64,000 bases of DNA from Rhizobium bangladeshense. Lineage in GTDB: Bacteria > Pseudomonadota > Alphaproteobacteria > Rhizobiales > Rhizobiaceae. Below the pieces are notes generated by a model, which worked only from the letters and a program-made list of their open reading frames with translations, was not told the DNA's origin and made no database searches. The translations under genes and the position numbers were made by a program. Shown here piece by piece: positions 1 through 8,733 of the stretch (positions within the stretch are counted from its first letter, which is position 1; the number at the start of each line of letters is the position of its first letter). Location: contig NZ_LYPL01000004.1 of assembly GCF_001662075.1 (NCBI RefSeq), positions 310,001-374,000 on the forward strand, written 5' to 3'.

Positions 1-134
1 GGGGCAGCGTCAACCAGTTCTATGGTTCGCCCGTCGAGACCCAGCTTCGATCTGGCTGCCGCCACGGTCGCTTCCACTAGGGAGGCAGTTCGCGATGGTC
101 GTTTTACATTTCCAGCAAGACCCAGGATTTTCAT
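1..134 (-). CDS. NADPH-dependent FMN reductase, N-terminal part (runs off the window)
   Basis: Reading the minus strand from an ATG at 134 gives an uninterrupted frame to the window edge that begins MKILGLAGNVKRPSRTASLV. The GLAGNVKRPSRT segment is the FMN-phosphate-binding loop seen at the N-terminus of SsuE/MsuE-type flavodoxin-fold reductases, which supply reduced FMN to two-component monooxygenases such as alkanesulfonate monooxygenase. About 44 residues are inside the window, out of a usual 180 to 200. The rest, and any sulfonate-use neighbours, lie to the left. The family call rests on the N-terminal loop only. Confidence 0.7.
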   Translation of the reverse strand, partial: MKILGLAGNVKRPSRTASLVEATVAAARSKLGLDGRTIELVDAA

Positions 135-591
135 GTCGGCGACACCTCATTTGTCGCCTTAGTCTACCGATTTAGTGAATTTATGATAACGACATGATGC
201 CAATATTTCTTTCAATCATGGATTCTCATCCTGAAATGGGGTCAACTGGACGAAATAAAAACTTTAGTGTGGCGTTCTATGTGGCCTAACAAGCTAGAGG
301 CCATGGCGAGAGCGAAGAACTGCCAATGCCAAATCGGTTGCGCTGGTGCTGGAGCGATAAAGGAGCTCTCGCCACGACCGGGAGGCATATTTTCGCCCCG
401 CCTCCGGCCCTTCGGCGGAATAATCCGAAAGTCAAAAAGGCCGAAATGCCATTGCAGTTACTTGGCGACCGGCCACCATTCCTAGACTAAAGAGGAGCAT
501 GCTCGATGGTATGCCCGAAACGCCTATCTATATGTAGCGCTATCCCGAATAAACGCATAAGCGACACAAGCAGCAAACAATCAGGTCAACC
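135..591. other. No convincing gene
   Basis: This stretch separates the reductase from the small protein at 592. The only open frame (267-485, plus) has arginine/cysteine-rich, low-complexity content typical of chance frames in GC-rich DNA and no ribosome binding site that I can defend. It must hold the reductase promoter, reading left, but I could not pick out a specific site. Confidence 0.4.
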
Positions 592-810
592 ATGACACCT
601 TACCTCACGAGACAGAAGCATGCTGAGGAAAGACTCGGTACAGCGCTTCAACAAATGAATGACGCAATCCGCGACGTACACAAATCCGGTATTGACGTCG
701 ATATCAGCACCCTCACCATGCACACGCCGCGTGGCCCGATGGTTCAAGTCGACCTCAAGACGTTCAACTCATATGGCGCGCCGCCAGTGTTGCGATTGGT
801 GGAAAAATAA
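592..810 (+). CDS. Small conserved-looking hypothetical protein (72 aa)
   Basis: The frame opens with ATG and encodes an even mix of residues with an amphipathic, helix-prone N-terminal half (EERLGTALQQMNDAIRDVHK), followed by a short beta-like segment. That composition is far more protein-like than the shadow frames around it. No signal peptide or membrane segment is visible. I do not recognise the family. It stands alone between two gaps, so context gives no role. Confidence 0.45.
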   Translation: MTPYLTRQKHAEERLGTALQQMNDAIRDVHKSGIDVDISTLTMHTPRGPMVQVDLKTFNSYGAPPVLRLVEK

Positions 811-1121
811 TTTCGGTTAGATCGCTCATTGATCACCGTGCTGCGATGATCGCGTGGCTGGTTTCCACCATTGCGGTCAAGCTGACGCGCACGCGACTCT
901 TCAGAGCAAGAGTGGGACGAATGACTTCAGGCGCTAGCCAATTTATTCGCGTCACCCGAGTAGGCGGAAGCGTCCAGCCCGGCTGAGTCTGAAGCCTGGA
1001 TGGCCCTACAAGCTATAGGAGCGTTGAAGGGTTTCCCATTAAGCGCGTCCCGTACCCCGGCGAGCTGCTGCAGGCACCCTCCTTATGGCAGCTGCGTAAC
1101 GACTTCAGCGCGACGCGTGTT
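811..1121. other. Intergenic, nothing recognised
   Basis: About 310 bases with no frame I would call a gene on either strand. The plus-strand frame at 1000-1257 runs antisense through the helix-turn-helix gene and is rejected. Confidence 0.4.
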
Positions 1122-1340
1122 TCAAATTTTGTCTAAAACTCCCAGGGCGGCCGCGATCCTTCGGATCCTCGACGCGTCAAAATCCTTGTCGCTCTCAAGA
1201 GCTGTCACCTCGGCCACAGTCAGACCAGTGGTTTCTGCGAGGTCGTCCAAAGAATAGCCGCGAGCCTGACGAGCCTCTGCAAGCACCGCGCCAATGGATG
1301 GGAAAACAGGGGATTTCGCAATCTTCGAGGCCATGTTCAT
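1122..1340 (-). CDS. XRE-like helix-turn-helix protein (72 aa)
   Basis: Residues about 14 to 68 form a compact XRE/Cro-like fold: GAVLAEARQARGYSLDDLAE, then TGLTVAEVTALE as turn plus recognition helix, and a closing helix RIRRIAAALGV. This is the DNA-binding module of small phage- or antitoxin-type repressors. There is no extra domain, so it would act as a stand-alone DNA binder. No toxin gene partners it. The next recognisable gene leftward is 300 bases away, and upstream lies a broken gene. A second start (MASKIA) lies two codons in. Confidence 0.65.
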   Translation of the reverse strand: MNMASKIAKSPVFPSIGAVLAEARQARGYSLDDLAETTGLTVAEVTALESDKDFDASRIRRIAAALGVLDKI

Positions 1341-1499
1341 ATCTTTGAGCTTCCTTCTGGCGGCCGGAAAACAAACGGGTTTCTAGTTCCACCGCTACCG
1401 TCCGCGTCCGGTAGCGGACGATTTCTCCAATTTCCGCGGGCGCTCTTTCTAGCAGTTTGTGCGATGGAGTACAGGTCCGAGGTGGTGAAGGAGTGGACG

Positions 1500-1900
1500 A
1501 CCCTTGAGTCCCTTCCCTGCGATCGTGATTGGCGCGCACTAGCAGGTTGACGCGAGGGCCACCCAATTGAGAGCTAACAACTAACCCAGCATCCTGAGAG
1601 ACATGCGCTCCGGGCGGTTGGGGGAAAAAGCCGGCGCAAGCGCCGACCGCATATTGATCGAGGCGCATGACCGGTAGCAACCGCACATAGTCGTTCGTGT
1701 TGAGTTTCCGGCCCGACCTACCGTTCGCGACCAGGCCCCCGCCAATGCGCTTCGACCTCGGTCGCTGCAAGGATCAGCAGGTTGCGGATTTCGTGACCGT
1801 AAACACCCAGCGTTTCGGTATGGGGATGGACGGTTTGGCAGATGCGATCGAGATGGTGCGTCAGAGCGCGCGCTTGACCAGCACCTACGGCAATCGTGTC
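1500..1900 (-). pseudogene. Frameshifted remnant of a rhizobial conserved hypothetical gene
   Basis: On the minus strand one frame carries LDRICQTVHPHTETLGVYGH followed by EIRNLLILAATEVEAHWRG (about 1873 to 1741). The continuing protein, LVANGRSGRKLNTNDYVRLL and then PVMRLDQYAV, is in the next frame (about 1743 to 1640). The switch falls in a run of G residues near 1738-1743, so one base was gained or lost. I recall this VEAHWRG...NTNDYVRLLPVM pattern from an uncharacterised family in rhizobial genomes. Beyond 1640 the match fades (possibly NHDRREG near 1530), so both ends are probably degraded. Limits are approximate. Confidence 0.55.
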
Positions 1901-2274
1901 GCGCTCTTCGCCGGCGCCGGGGTTTTTAGGATGGGCGAAGCTGCCATTTATCGGCCTGGAGATGCGACGATAGTAGTGAGCTGGCGGGAGATCGAGGCGA
2001 CGAAACCGCCCGGTCTCGGGTCCGCCAGGAGTAAAACAAGGAGTGTCTTCTCGAAATGCCGCCCAAATCGAGGCCCGTTTGCCCCTTTTAATATAGGTCC
2101 CCGCGCCCTGCTCGGGATTGGAAACACCTAGCCTCACTGCCTCAGAGTCTTTGGATACGCCACACCTGCGTGCCGGACCCATCTTGTCTTGGCGAAGATA
2201 GTGCGTCGGCGGCTCCTCTTCTCTCGTTCCGTCGCTCATCCCAGGCCACCCTCGCATCGTTCCAATTCATGTCT

Positions 2275-3135
2275 CTACACCACGCCGAAGCGCTTGCGCA
2301 TTTCAGCGGTGCGTAACCACGGGCCACCGGGCAAGCGTTCGATGAATGCCGCAAAAACGCTGGTAAATGACTGGAGGGTCGTTTGGCCAGTCAGCGCTTC
2401 GGCCTGCTGCGTCGGAAGCAATGGCTGCATGTCGGTCAGAAAGCGCGGCCGGGCAAGCTTCGCGAACATCCGTTGCTCAGCCTGTGCCCGCGTGATGACT
2501 TGGCCCGAAAGTGCGACGTAGCGGCCAAAAAAATCGGCCACTTTCTCCACATTCAGGTCCTCGAACGTCTCCAGGCCATGCGCCAGGTCATAGAGATCGC
2601 GACCCTTCTCCCGCTGCAGCAGCGCGCGCAGCTTGGTGGCCAACATTTCCTCACGGGAGAATGTCGGGACGGACGCATTCCTGGTGAACCATGGATTGGC
2701 CACGCCGAACGGCAAGTCGATCGGCGGATCATACGCTTCGATCTCGCTGATGTTGGTTTCGACCTTGAGGCGGATGGGGACGCCGCCGCCGTCCTCGGCC
2801 TCAATCCGGAATTTCAACTTGGGTGCGACCGGACTTGACTCGTACTGACCGTGTCCAAGCCACGGCTCGAGGACGACACGCAAGGCGTCCAGGACCGGGC
2901 CGATCGGCCCGGCCTCTGTGCGCACGAGATCAATGTCTTCCGAGTAGCGCAGCGGAGCCGGGAAGTGCAGTTTGTTGAGGGCTGTGCCGCCGCGAAACCT
3001 CAAGGCTTCGCGCAAGAAGGGGTCGGTGAATATCGCGACCACCGCCCGGCTGATAATCAGATCCTGTTCGATCTGACGCTGATCGGCCCAAGGCGCGACA
3101 TTGCCCCACGCGACAATATTCTGAGCTGGTATCAT
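2275..3135 (-). CDS. abiEii: AbiEii-type nucleotidyltransferase toxin
   Basis: This 286-residue protein has the AbiEii/DUF1814 nucleotidyltransferase signature: FRGGTALNKLHF near residue 47 followed by RYSEDIDLV near 63, the metal-binding DxD-like pair of the polymerase-beta fold. Downstream come a conserved REEMLATKLRALLQR helix and KGRDLYDLAH, both usual in the family. AbiEii proteins are type IV toxins that transfer nucleotides and arrest growth, and some protect against phage. The start codon overlaps the stop of the upstream abiEi-like gene by 4 bases (ATGA), the usual coupling of antitoxin and toxin. The full family length is present and no lesion is seen. Confidence 0.9.
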   Translation of the reverse strand: MIPAQNIVAWGNVAPWADQRQIEQDLIISRAVVAIFTDPFLREALRFRGGTALNKLHFPAPLRYSEDIDLVRTEAGPIGPVLDALRVVLEPWLGHGQYESSPVAPKLKFRIEAEDGGGVPIRLKVETNISEIEAYDPPIDLPFGVANPWFTRNASVPTFSREEMLATKLRALLQREKGRDLYDLAHGLETFEDLNVEKVADFFGRYVALSGQVITRAQAEQRMFAKLARPRFLTDMQPLLPTQQAEALTGQTTLQSFTSVFAAFIERLPGGPWLRTAEMRKRFGVV

Positions 3136-3959
3136 TCATCGGCCTCTGGATAGCGGCGGACGTTGACCCGCCAACGCGGGTCGCGCTCGAGCACTTCAGT
3201 AGAAAAGTCGGGATCGCCGGCTTCTTTGCGGTCCAGCTCCGTCCAGGGCAGGTTGCCGCGGTCTTCCAAGGCGGTACGCATCGACGCCAGGCGTGGGCCG
3301 TGACCCAGCCTGTCGAGAAGGTAGCCGAGGCGCTGCACGACCGGCCGTTCGGTGACGCGCGACAGGTTGGTCAGGCTTTCGAAATCAATCTGCGGCGCGA
3401 TATCCCTGAGGACAGTGAAGATGTTATCAAGACCGCCGGCGCCACGAGAATACCGCAGAATGTCGAGCGCTGTGAGAGCTGGTGACGACACTCTCATCGA
3501 ACCTGTCTCGGTTTTCTTGTCGACAACGCCCGCGGCGACGGTCTCCATATCCTTTCGGTAGTAGAAGACGACGCGATTGCGGCCGGCCCTGATCTTGGGG
3601 AGCCGTTTGGCCGCCACGACTTGAAACTCCATCACGGCCTGATGCGTGGCACCGTGCAGTTCGGCAGCCTTAAGCAGACCGACATAATAGGAATTCCCCT
3701 CATGGCGCATCAGCGCGTCAATGTACCAGGTTGGTGGCGGAGCGCCCAATGACATGAATTGTGGAGGGACCACGATATAGAAGTCGTGGCGCGGGTTGAG
3801 GAGTAGTTTTCGACGCTGCAAACGCTCGGCTGAGTCCAGGAACGCGCCACGATTGATGCCAAGCGCTTCGATCGCCTCTCGGCCATCAAAAACCACCCGC
3901 CCCTGGGAGAGCAAGTTTGATGTATAGGCGGAAAGCGCGGCTCGTTTATCGTGAATCAT
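3132..3959 (-). CDS. abiEi: AbiEi-type antitoxin / autorepressor
   Basis: A 275-residue protein lying directly upstream of the AbiEii toxin and overlapping it by 4 bases. It has a winged-helix-like N-terminus (residues about 1 to 60), then the AbiEi segment with SYYVGLLKAAELHGATHQ and QVVAAKRLPKI, typical of the family's central domain. Family members neutralise AbiEii without stable contact and repress their own promoter by cooperative binding to repeats. I prefer the ATG at 3959 over a TTG at 3965; neither has a strong ribosome site. Two related repeats lie directly upstream. Confidence 0.88.
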   Translation of the reverse strand: MIHDKRAALSAYTSNLLSQGRVVFDGREAIEALGINRGAFLDSAERLQRRKLLLNPRHDFYIVVPPQFMSLGAPPPTWYIDALMRHEGNSYYVGLLKAAELHGATHQAVMEFQVVAAKRLPKIRAGRNRVVFYYRKDMETVAAGVVDKKTETGSMRVSSPALTALDILRYSRGAGGLDNIFTVLRDIAPQIDFESLTNLSRVTERPVVQRLGYLLDRLGHGPRLASMRTALEDRGNLPWTELDRKEAGDPDFSTEVLERDPRWRVNVRRYPEADE

Positions 3960-3966
3960 GTCCAAT

Positions 3967-3994
3967 TATCCGCTCTATGTGCAGAAATTGCAAC
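3967..3994. promoter_or_regulatory. Proximal operator-like repeat of the AbiE operon
   Basis: A 28-base element starting TATCCGCTCTATGTGCAG, ending 7 bases upstream of the abiEi start and so covering its leader. It matches a second element at 4028-4055 at 21 of 28 positions and contains a weak inverted pair (CCGC / GCAG). AbiEi proteins are known to bind repeats upstream of their own gene. That these are the operators is inference. Confidence 0.5.
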
Positions 3995-4027
3995 ACGCTT
4001 TGTTTTGCTGATTAATTCATGTTCAAA

Positions 4028-4055
4028 TATCCGCGCTACATGCGGATTTTCCAAC
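4028..4055. promoter_or_regulatory. Distal operator-like repeat of the AbiE operon
   Basis: Second copy, beginning TATCCGCGCTACATGCGG, in the same orientation 61 bases from the first, close to six helical turns. It holds a better inverted repeat, CCGC-N7-GCGG. The spacing would place both copies on the same helix face around the expected promoter. Confidence 0.5.
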
Positions 4056-4571
4056 GTGATTTTTCTCCATAGCTTGCAAATCCAGCCTTGCGCGGACCTT
4101 CGCTTTGCGCGCCGGAAGGGACTCCTCGCCAAAGCGAAGGGCGACGCTACGTCTTCACGGACGCCCGCGTTTTTCCTTAGAAGACACGCGGCGATGCAAC
4201 CAGCGGTAGCTCTTGAAGTCTGCGGCATGCCCGCAGCGAAAGCGTGATCCAAAAAGCCTGATCGTGTTCTGAACCGGAGATATTAGTTTGCGGTAGCAGG
4301 CCCGGGTTCGATCAAGCTGCGATACTGAACGGACGACACCGGCGGCCGTTTTGGTGATCTACCCAACGTGGAATACCTGGTTTTCATTTTGGCGGCGATC
4401 GAATTGACTTCGCAATGATCCCAGCTCTTTTCGACCAACAGACGATGTCTTCACGGAAAGGGTGCAACGGATGCATATCAGAATGTGTTCGGCGTAGGCG
4501 GATTTTCGCTTACGGTTCGCCGGAGATGTCGGCCACGTTTTCTTTTGCCGAATCGGATATTAGCAAAGGTT
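4056..4571. other. Intergenic, no gene seen
   Basis: About 515 bases between the AbiE operators and the small VbhA-like gene. Frames here (for example 3956-4252 minus) have no protein-like character. I see no repeat or RNA gene beyond a GCGAAGG/CCTTCGC pair around 4098-4141. Confidence 0.4.
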
Positions 4572-4859
4572 ATGAAGAGCGAACAACGACGCCTTGCCGC
4601 GCAAAAAGCCTTTGATCGTCTCCGTCGCGCGGGATTGCCGACGGAGGAGGATCCCCGTTTCCTCGTATGGATCGAACAATGGATCGCCGGCGAAATTGAA
4701 ATGCAAGAGGTTCGGGAACGGTATCTTGGGTTCCTGCGAGAACAAGCTTCCGAACTCAAGCGGCGTGCGCTTGCCAGGGGCGCCAAGTTGCCTTCCGATC
4801 CCGGACCGCAGCCGATCGACGAAATTGACAATTTCTTAAGCGACTTCACCAAAGGTTAG
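4572..4859 (+). CDS. Small VbhA-like antitoxin-domain protein (95 aa), orphan
   Basis: The frame could open at 4485, but the N-terminal part from there is arginine-rich and unlike a protein. The ATG at 4572 (MKSEQRRLAAQKAFDRLRRA) has AAAGG just upstream and begins clean helical sequence. The core FLVWIEQWIAGEIEMQEVRE resembles the short helix-turn unit of VbhA-type antitoxins, which shield Fic AMP-transferases. The C-terminal third is acidic and probably loose. No Fic toxin gene is adjacent, so it is an orphan or the likeness is superficial. Confidence 0.5.
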   Translation: MKSEQRRLAAQKAFDRLRRAGLPTEEDPRFLVWIEQWIAGEIEMQEVRERYLGFLREQASELKRRALARGAKLPSDPGPQPIDEIDNFLSDFTKG

Positions 4860-5042
4860 CCAGTCCGTTATAATCCCTGAACGTACTGTGCTGGGCGCAG
4901 CTGCTTGATTGTGGCCCGATGTCCTCCGACGTGAAGTGCGTCGGCTTAGACTTCGGCGACAGGATTGTCCCGCCGCCGAACACCCTCCAACTTATAGAAG
5001 CCGCGGCCATCGCCAATTCGTAGCAGAGGTCGAGGTGCGGTA

Positions 5043-5885
5043 TTAAACGTGGGATCTAGCGGTATGACAAGCCTCGTCACCGCGACCCGTCGCCAGTTTG
5101 AACTCCCCATCACGATCCGCCAAGGCGGATAGGTCGCCCGACAAATCGAAGAGCTGTTGGGCTATGATGTGCACGACCTCCCCTTCCCGTTGGATTCGGC
5201 CATTGATAGCCGTCATGCTCGATCCAAGTACAATGCGCCGGCGTCGCTCGAAGAGCTTCGGCCAGGCGAGGTTCGCCGGACCTGTCTCATCCTCGATCGT
5301 CAGAAACATCACGCCTTTTGCCGATCCGGGCATTTGACAGACCAGAACAAGACCAGCGGTCATCAACCAACGGCCATCTCGAGCCGACATGGCTTCTCCG
5401 CAGGTGACGATGCTTCGGGCGGCAAGATCCTTGCGCAAAAACGCGATCGGGTGCTCGCGTCGAGTCAAGCCGATAGGGGTGTAGTCCTGGATCACGTTGC
5501 GCTCATCTGTCATCTGCCGGAGTTTAACATCAGGCCTCTGCTGCTCGGCGATCGTCTTCATCTCGCTCTCGGCCGCGGCAACAAAGAGCGGCAGCGGCTC
5601 GTCGCGCAAAGCTTTGATCGCCCACAGCGCATCCCGTCGCTGAACGTCGAACGATGGCAGGAAAGGATCGGCCTCCGCCAGATCGACCAACGATGCTGCC
5701 GAAACGCTCGTGCGCGCCCACGTGTCATCGATGCTGTCGAAGGGGTGATCGGCAAGGGCAGCCACTATGCGTGCTGCGTCGACCGCCGCTAGTCCACGCA
5801 GCAAGCGCATGCCCAAGCGGACAGCATGGCGGCGCTCTCCCTCCAGAGCGAAATTACGTCGAGAGACCAAAGGGAAGACCTCCAA
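5043..5885 (-). pseudogene. dnaE2: Error-prone DNA polymerase DnaE2 (ImuC), C-terminal fragment
   Basis: From about 5830 downward the sequence is unmistakably the last quarter of DnaE2: RHAVRLGMRLLRGLA with the helix-hairpin-helix region, DALWAIKALRDEPLPLF, then the OB-fold block MPGSAKGVMFLTIEDETGPA and INGRIQREGEVVHIIAQQLF. DnaE2 works with ImuA/ImuB in damage-induced mutagenesis and is normally about 1,000 to 1,100 residues. Only about 270 remain and the polymerase active site is missing. The extreme C-terminus is also lost: the frame stops at HTARSHV. A second fragment of the same gene family, same strand, lies at about 10.1-10.3 kb. Confidence 0.88.
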
Positions 5886-6189
5886 AACTACGAATTCTCG
5901 CAGCTATCCGTCTTCGATTTTTTTAACGCGCGGCGCGGCGGCCATCAACTGGCCGACCCGATTTGACTCCAACCTTGGATCGAACCGGCTAAACGCTGCT
6001 TTTCCTTGATTTTCTCCGGAAGAAAAGGAAGGCCACCAAGGTAATAGCCTCATCAAGAAGCCGAGGCGGGGGACATCCCTTTTCCTTGGAAGGGTCTCAA
6101 TCAAGAGCAACGCCAGCTTGGTCAGCGCAACGGTAACCTCACCCTCCTCCAGTTGAGGACGTGCGTCCGTCGCGAGGGGTCGAACGGCG
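5886..6189. other. Gene debris or spacer, nothing recognised
   Basis: Between two gene fragments. The minus frame at 5904-6110 (68 codons) has no recognisable motif. Continuation of dnaE2 upstream of 5885 is not visible in any frame, so the left-to-right break in that gene lies at about 5850-5885. Confidence 0.35.
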
Positions 6190-6963
6190 TCATGGAGCGC
6201 GATACGGCTCCCCTGAAACCCGATGAGAAGATGATCGCCGCAGTTTTGTAAGGGACGAAGCTATTGATTGATCCTTCAGACCACTCTCGCCCAGCATAGC
6301 GAAAAGCTCGTCCCTGGTGATTGGCAGCTCCAGAAAGCTAAGATACGCGTTTACCTTAACATCGTCCATGCTCTCGAACATCGCTCGCAGGATAATTTCT
6401 TGCGCCGTTTCCCTGTCATTGGTTCGTTTCTCGATAGCGTCGCAGAAGGCCAATACATCAGCGGCGAATTCATGAGCGGCGATCGCCGCGGCATTTTGAA
6501 CATATAGCGGGAGCCCGCCGGTTAGCCCTCGCACGCGAATGGCGTTCTCGATGGAGGTCGGGATTCCGCCGTCCTTGAACTCCGCCGCAATCTCATCAGT
6601 TGACCAGCCACCAAGGCGCTCTGCTTCCATCGAGTAAGTGGCCTCGATTTCGCTCGCGCCGTCCCACGGCTGGGCAAGGCAAAGAAATCGAAGCTCCGGG
6701 GCCGCATCGATGAGCGAGCGTAGAGCCGCGGCTTCTAGCTTGTGCGCATTGTCGATGATGACCTGGAAGAGCATCAAGAGCACGCTCAGCTGACGGTGCA
6801 GCCAAAGACACTCAGATTCGCACACATCCGACGCCGAAGCCGCAGCATTGAAACGCGGCGCCATAAGATCCTGCAGAGCGGCGGGTTGAATGCTCGGGCA
6901 CCATGAGCTGCAACCTCGCACAGACCTGCGATTGATCGGAGCATGCTCGTGCACCGGCGACAA
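6190..6963 (-). pseudogene. STAND-type P-loop ATPase fragment
   Basis: The part from about 6770 downward reads as the middle of an NB-ARC/STAND ATPase: a Walker B strand VIIDNAHKLEAAALRSLIDA, a sensor region ELRFLCLAQPWDG, then VRGLTGGLPLYVQNAAA, the GxPL motif of the helical domain. No Walker A loop is present in this frame: the first 75 residues are cysteine/serine-rich and look like frame noise. The C-terminus ends soon after a winged-helix-like segment, with no sensor repeats. Both ends therefore look truncated. Such ATPases act as signal-sensing regulators or defence proteins; which one this was cannot be said. Confidence 0.5.
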
Positions 6964-7206
6964 CGGAGGCCACCAAGCAGTCTGGCATGCACTTCACCGA
7001 TAGAGACGGAAGCGCTTCTGGCTCGCGCAGCTGGTGCACTGGACGTGGCTACTTCAAAAAGGTCGTCCTTCACGCCAGCTGATGTCAATCCTTCCCGACC
7101 TGCCTTTCACTGAGGGTCCGGTTGTGTACCAGGCTGATCTGTGCGGAAAAGTACAGGAAGGAACCGGCCGGTCAAATGTTTGTTGTCGCCACGAAAGGAG
7201 GGTCTA

Positions 7207-7470
7207 ATGAGCACCTTAGTCATCGAAAGCGACTTCACTGTTGCCTGGAAAGTAGTTCAAGTCAGAGTCGGCAGAGGCTTCGTCGAATCCGTCCGAGGCC
7301 CTGAAGAGGGCCTTCAATATCTTTCCTACAGGTGGCCGGTGACCTCCGGCACCTGTTACGACGAAGCCCGGCTAAAGTGTCTGCGTGCATTGCAGAAACG
7401 ATTTCCTTGCGAGGCCGCTCGCGACGCATTTATCTTGGCAGCCCAGGAAGCACGAATGCTGGCTTCGTGA
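7207..7470 (+). CDS. DUF982 family protein (87 aa)
   Basis: The ATG at 7207 follows a strong ribosome site (AAAGGAGGG, 7194-7202), so I prefer it to the upstream in-frame start at 7141. The protein has the DUF982 pattern: VESVRGPEEGLQYLSYRWP, then TCYDEARLKCLRAL and a terminal AARDAFILAAQEARM helix. DUF982 proteins are small, multi-copy in rhizobia, of unknown function, and often plasmid-borne. A second copy lies at 12845. The gene is intact while its neighbours are broken. Confidence 0.85.
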   Translation: MSTLVIESDFTVAWKVVQVRVGRGFVESVRGPEEGLQYLSYRWPVTSGTCYDEARLKCLRALQKRFPCEAARDAFILAAQEARMLAS

Positions 7471-7586
7471 TCACTCCGCAGGTCGTATTGGTTTCCAGCC
7501 GCGGCGAAGCGCTTAGGACCGAACAAGCCATCGAACTGTACTGCGCCGAAATCACAACGCCATCATCCAGAGGGAGCCACCAGCAC

Positions 7587-8036
7587 ATGCAGGACCTTCG
7601 AGGAGCATCAGTCGTCATCACCGGCGCATCAAGCGGCATTGGACGAGCGACCGCACTCGCATTCGCCAGGCGTTAGATTCTTGTTCCCGGCAATCTTCGA
7701 GTTGTCGGAAAGGGGCACGCGGTCAGTCTCAAGGCTCTCTTATCCCGAGCGCTTGGGCCGAATGACTTCTGATGGGCAGGGCACATCGTCCTGCAACAGG
7801 GGCCAGAGTAACAGTGGCACCCCAATCCAATGCTCTGGAGACGGCCGCTGCGCACAACAACGGTCGCCGCCGATGTCAGGGACGACGCACATCAAATTCG
7901 TGCCGTGATCAAGCCCGATATTTTGGTGCTCAACGCGGGGTCGCGGCCACGAACGAGCTGGCCGCCACACGCGGCGGCCGCCCTCAGAGGACGGCCCGGT
8001 CGGGAAGAAACATCGAGAACCAGCCGACCGCGCTAG
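7587..8036 (+). pseudogene. Short-chain dehydrogenase remnant with stops and frameshifts
   Basis: At 7587 an ATG opens MQDLRGASVVITGASSGIGR, the classic TGxxxGIG cofactor loop of an SDR enzyme, but a TAG ends the frame at 7676 after 29 residues. In the frame of 7830-8036 another SDR-like piece appears: TTVAADVRDDAHQIRAVIKP followed by DILVLNAGSRPR, resembling the ADVTD and NAG motifs of the next Rossmann strands. The intervening sequence has stops and frame changes, and the catalytic YxxxK region is not visible. The gene is dead; limits are approximate. Confidence 0.65.
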
Positions 8037-8114
8037 CAACGATCACCACTCTATTCGTGAGCCCTGCAGTCGTATCAGCAGCAGCCGTTTGTAGGGTCAC
8101 CAACTTATCATCGA

Positions 8115-8690
8115 TCAACTCATTTCGCGAAACGTGATCGAATAGCGCAGTTCGTCGACCGGCGGAATGGAATGCTCCCAGTCGCTTCGCGCCGGCCCAG
8201 ACAGCAGATATGCTGATCCTGGCTCGACGGTGAGCGAGACGCGCTGCCGCTTGGAACCAGCCCGCCGTCTCAGCCTGAATGTGCATGGAGATAGTAGCGA
8301 GACGCCGACGATCCTGCCAAATACCCTTTTGTCCTTGTGCCATCCGATCGGCGCGCCTTCGCCATACTCGCTGACTAGCGCTTGCTCCAGCAGGCCGGCC
8401 TCGATTCCGGCAAAGGCGGCGGCAAGCTCACGCACGGGAAGAAGGAAATCTGGGATCCTCTCGGCGGGCTTCATTCTTTCTGTCTCGAAGTCGTATTTCC
8501 ACCCAAAGGAGACTACCCTTCTCTTTCCCTCGAAGCCGTGAAAATCGAAAGGTTTGAGCGGCAACAAAGGTATTTGCTCGAGGAGACGGGACTGCTCGGC
8601 TTCCGGAACAACGGTTGCTCCGTAGCGGAAGCCTTCAGGCAGTTCCGCTTCGGCTTGGGAAAACAGGTCTCCTTGGTGCGTTCGGTTCAT
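8115..8690 (-). CDS. alkB: AlkB-like Fe(II)/2-oxoglutarate dioxygenase (DNA/RNA dealkylation)
   Basis: A 191-residue protein with the AlkB fold. The iron ligands are H118 and D120 in IGWHKDKRVFG and H173 in DWEHSIPPVDELRYSITFR; R182 in the last motif is the 2-oxoglutarate-binding arginine. AlkB enzymes remove alkyl groups such as 1-methyladenine and 3-methylcytosine from nucleic acid by oxidative demethylation. Length and all catalytic residues are as expected, so it should be active. It ends in a zone of debris and is followed (towards higher coordinates) by a ferritin-like gene on the same strand. No ada or LexA box was identified. Confidence 0.9.
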   Translation of the reverse strand: MNRTHQGDLFSQAEAELPEGFRYGATVVPEAEQSRLLEQIPLLPLKPFDFHGFEGKRRVVSFGWKYDFETERMKPAERIPDFLLPVRELAAAFAGIEAGLLEQALVSEYGEGAPIGWHKDKRVFGRIVGVSLLSPCTFRLRRRAGSKRQRVSLTVEPGSAYLLSGPARSDWEHSIPPVDELRYSITFREMS

Positions 8691-8733
8691 CGCGATGTCG
8701 CTGATCTCGCGTTCTATCCCGTACCGTGCCAGG

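Noticed and set aside
1697..2131. A 144-codon plus frame
   Set aside because: Antisense to the frameshifted rhizobial gene; the minus strand has the recognisable residues.
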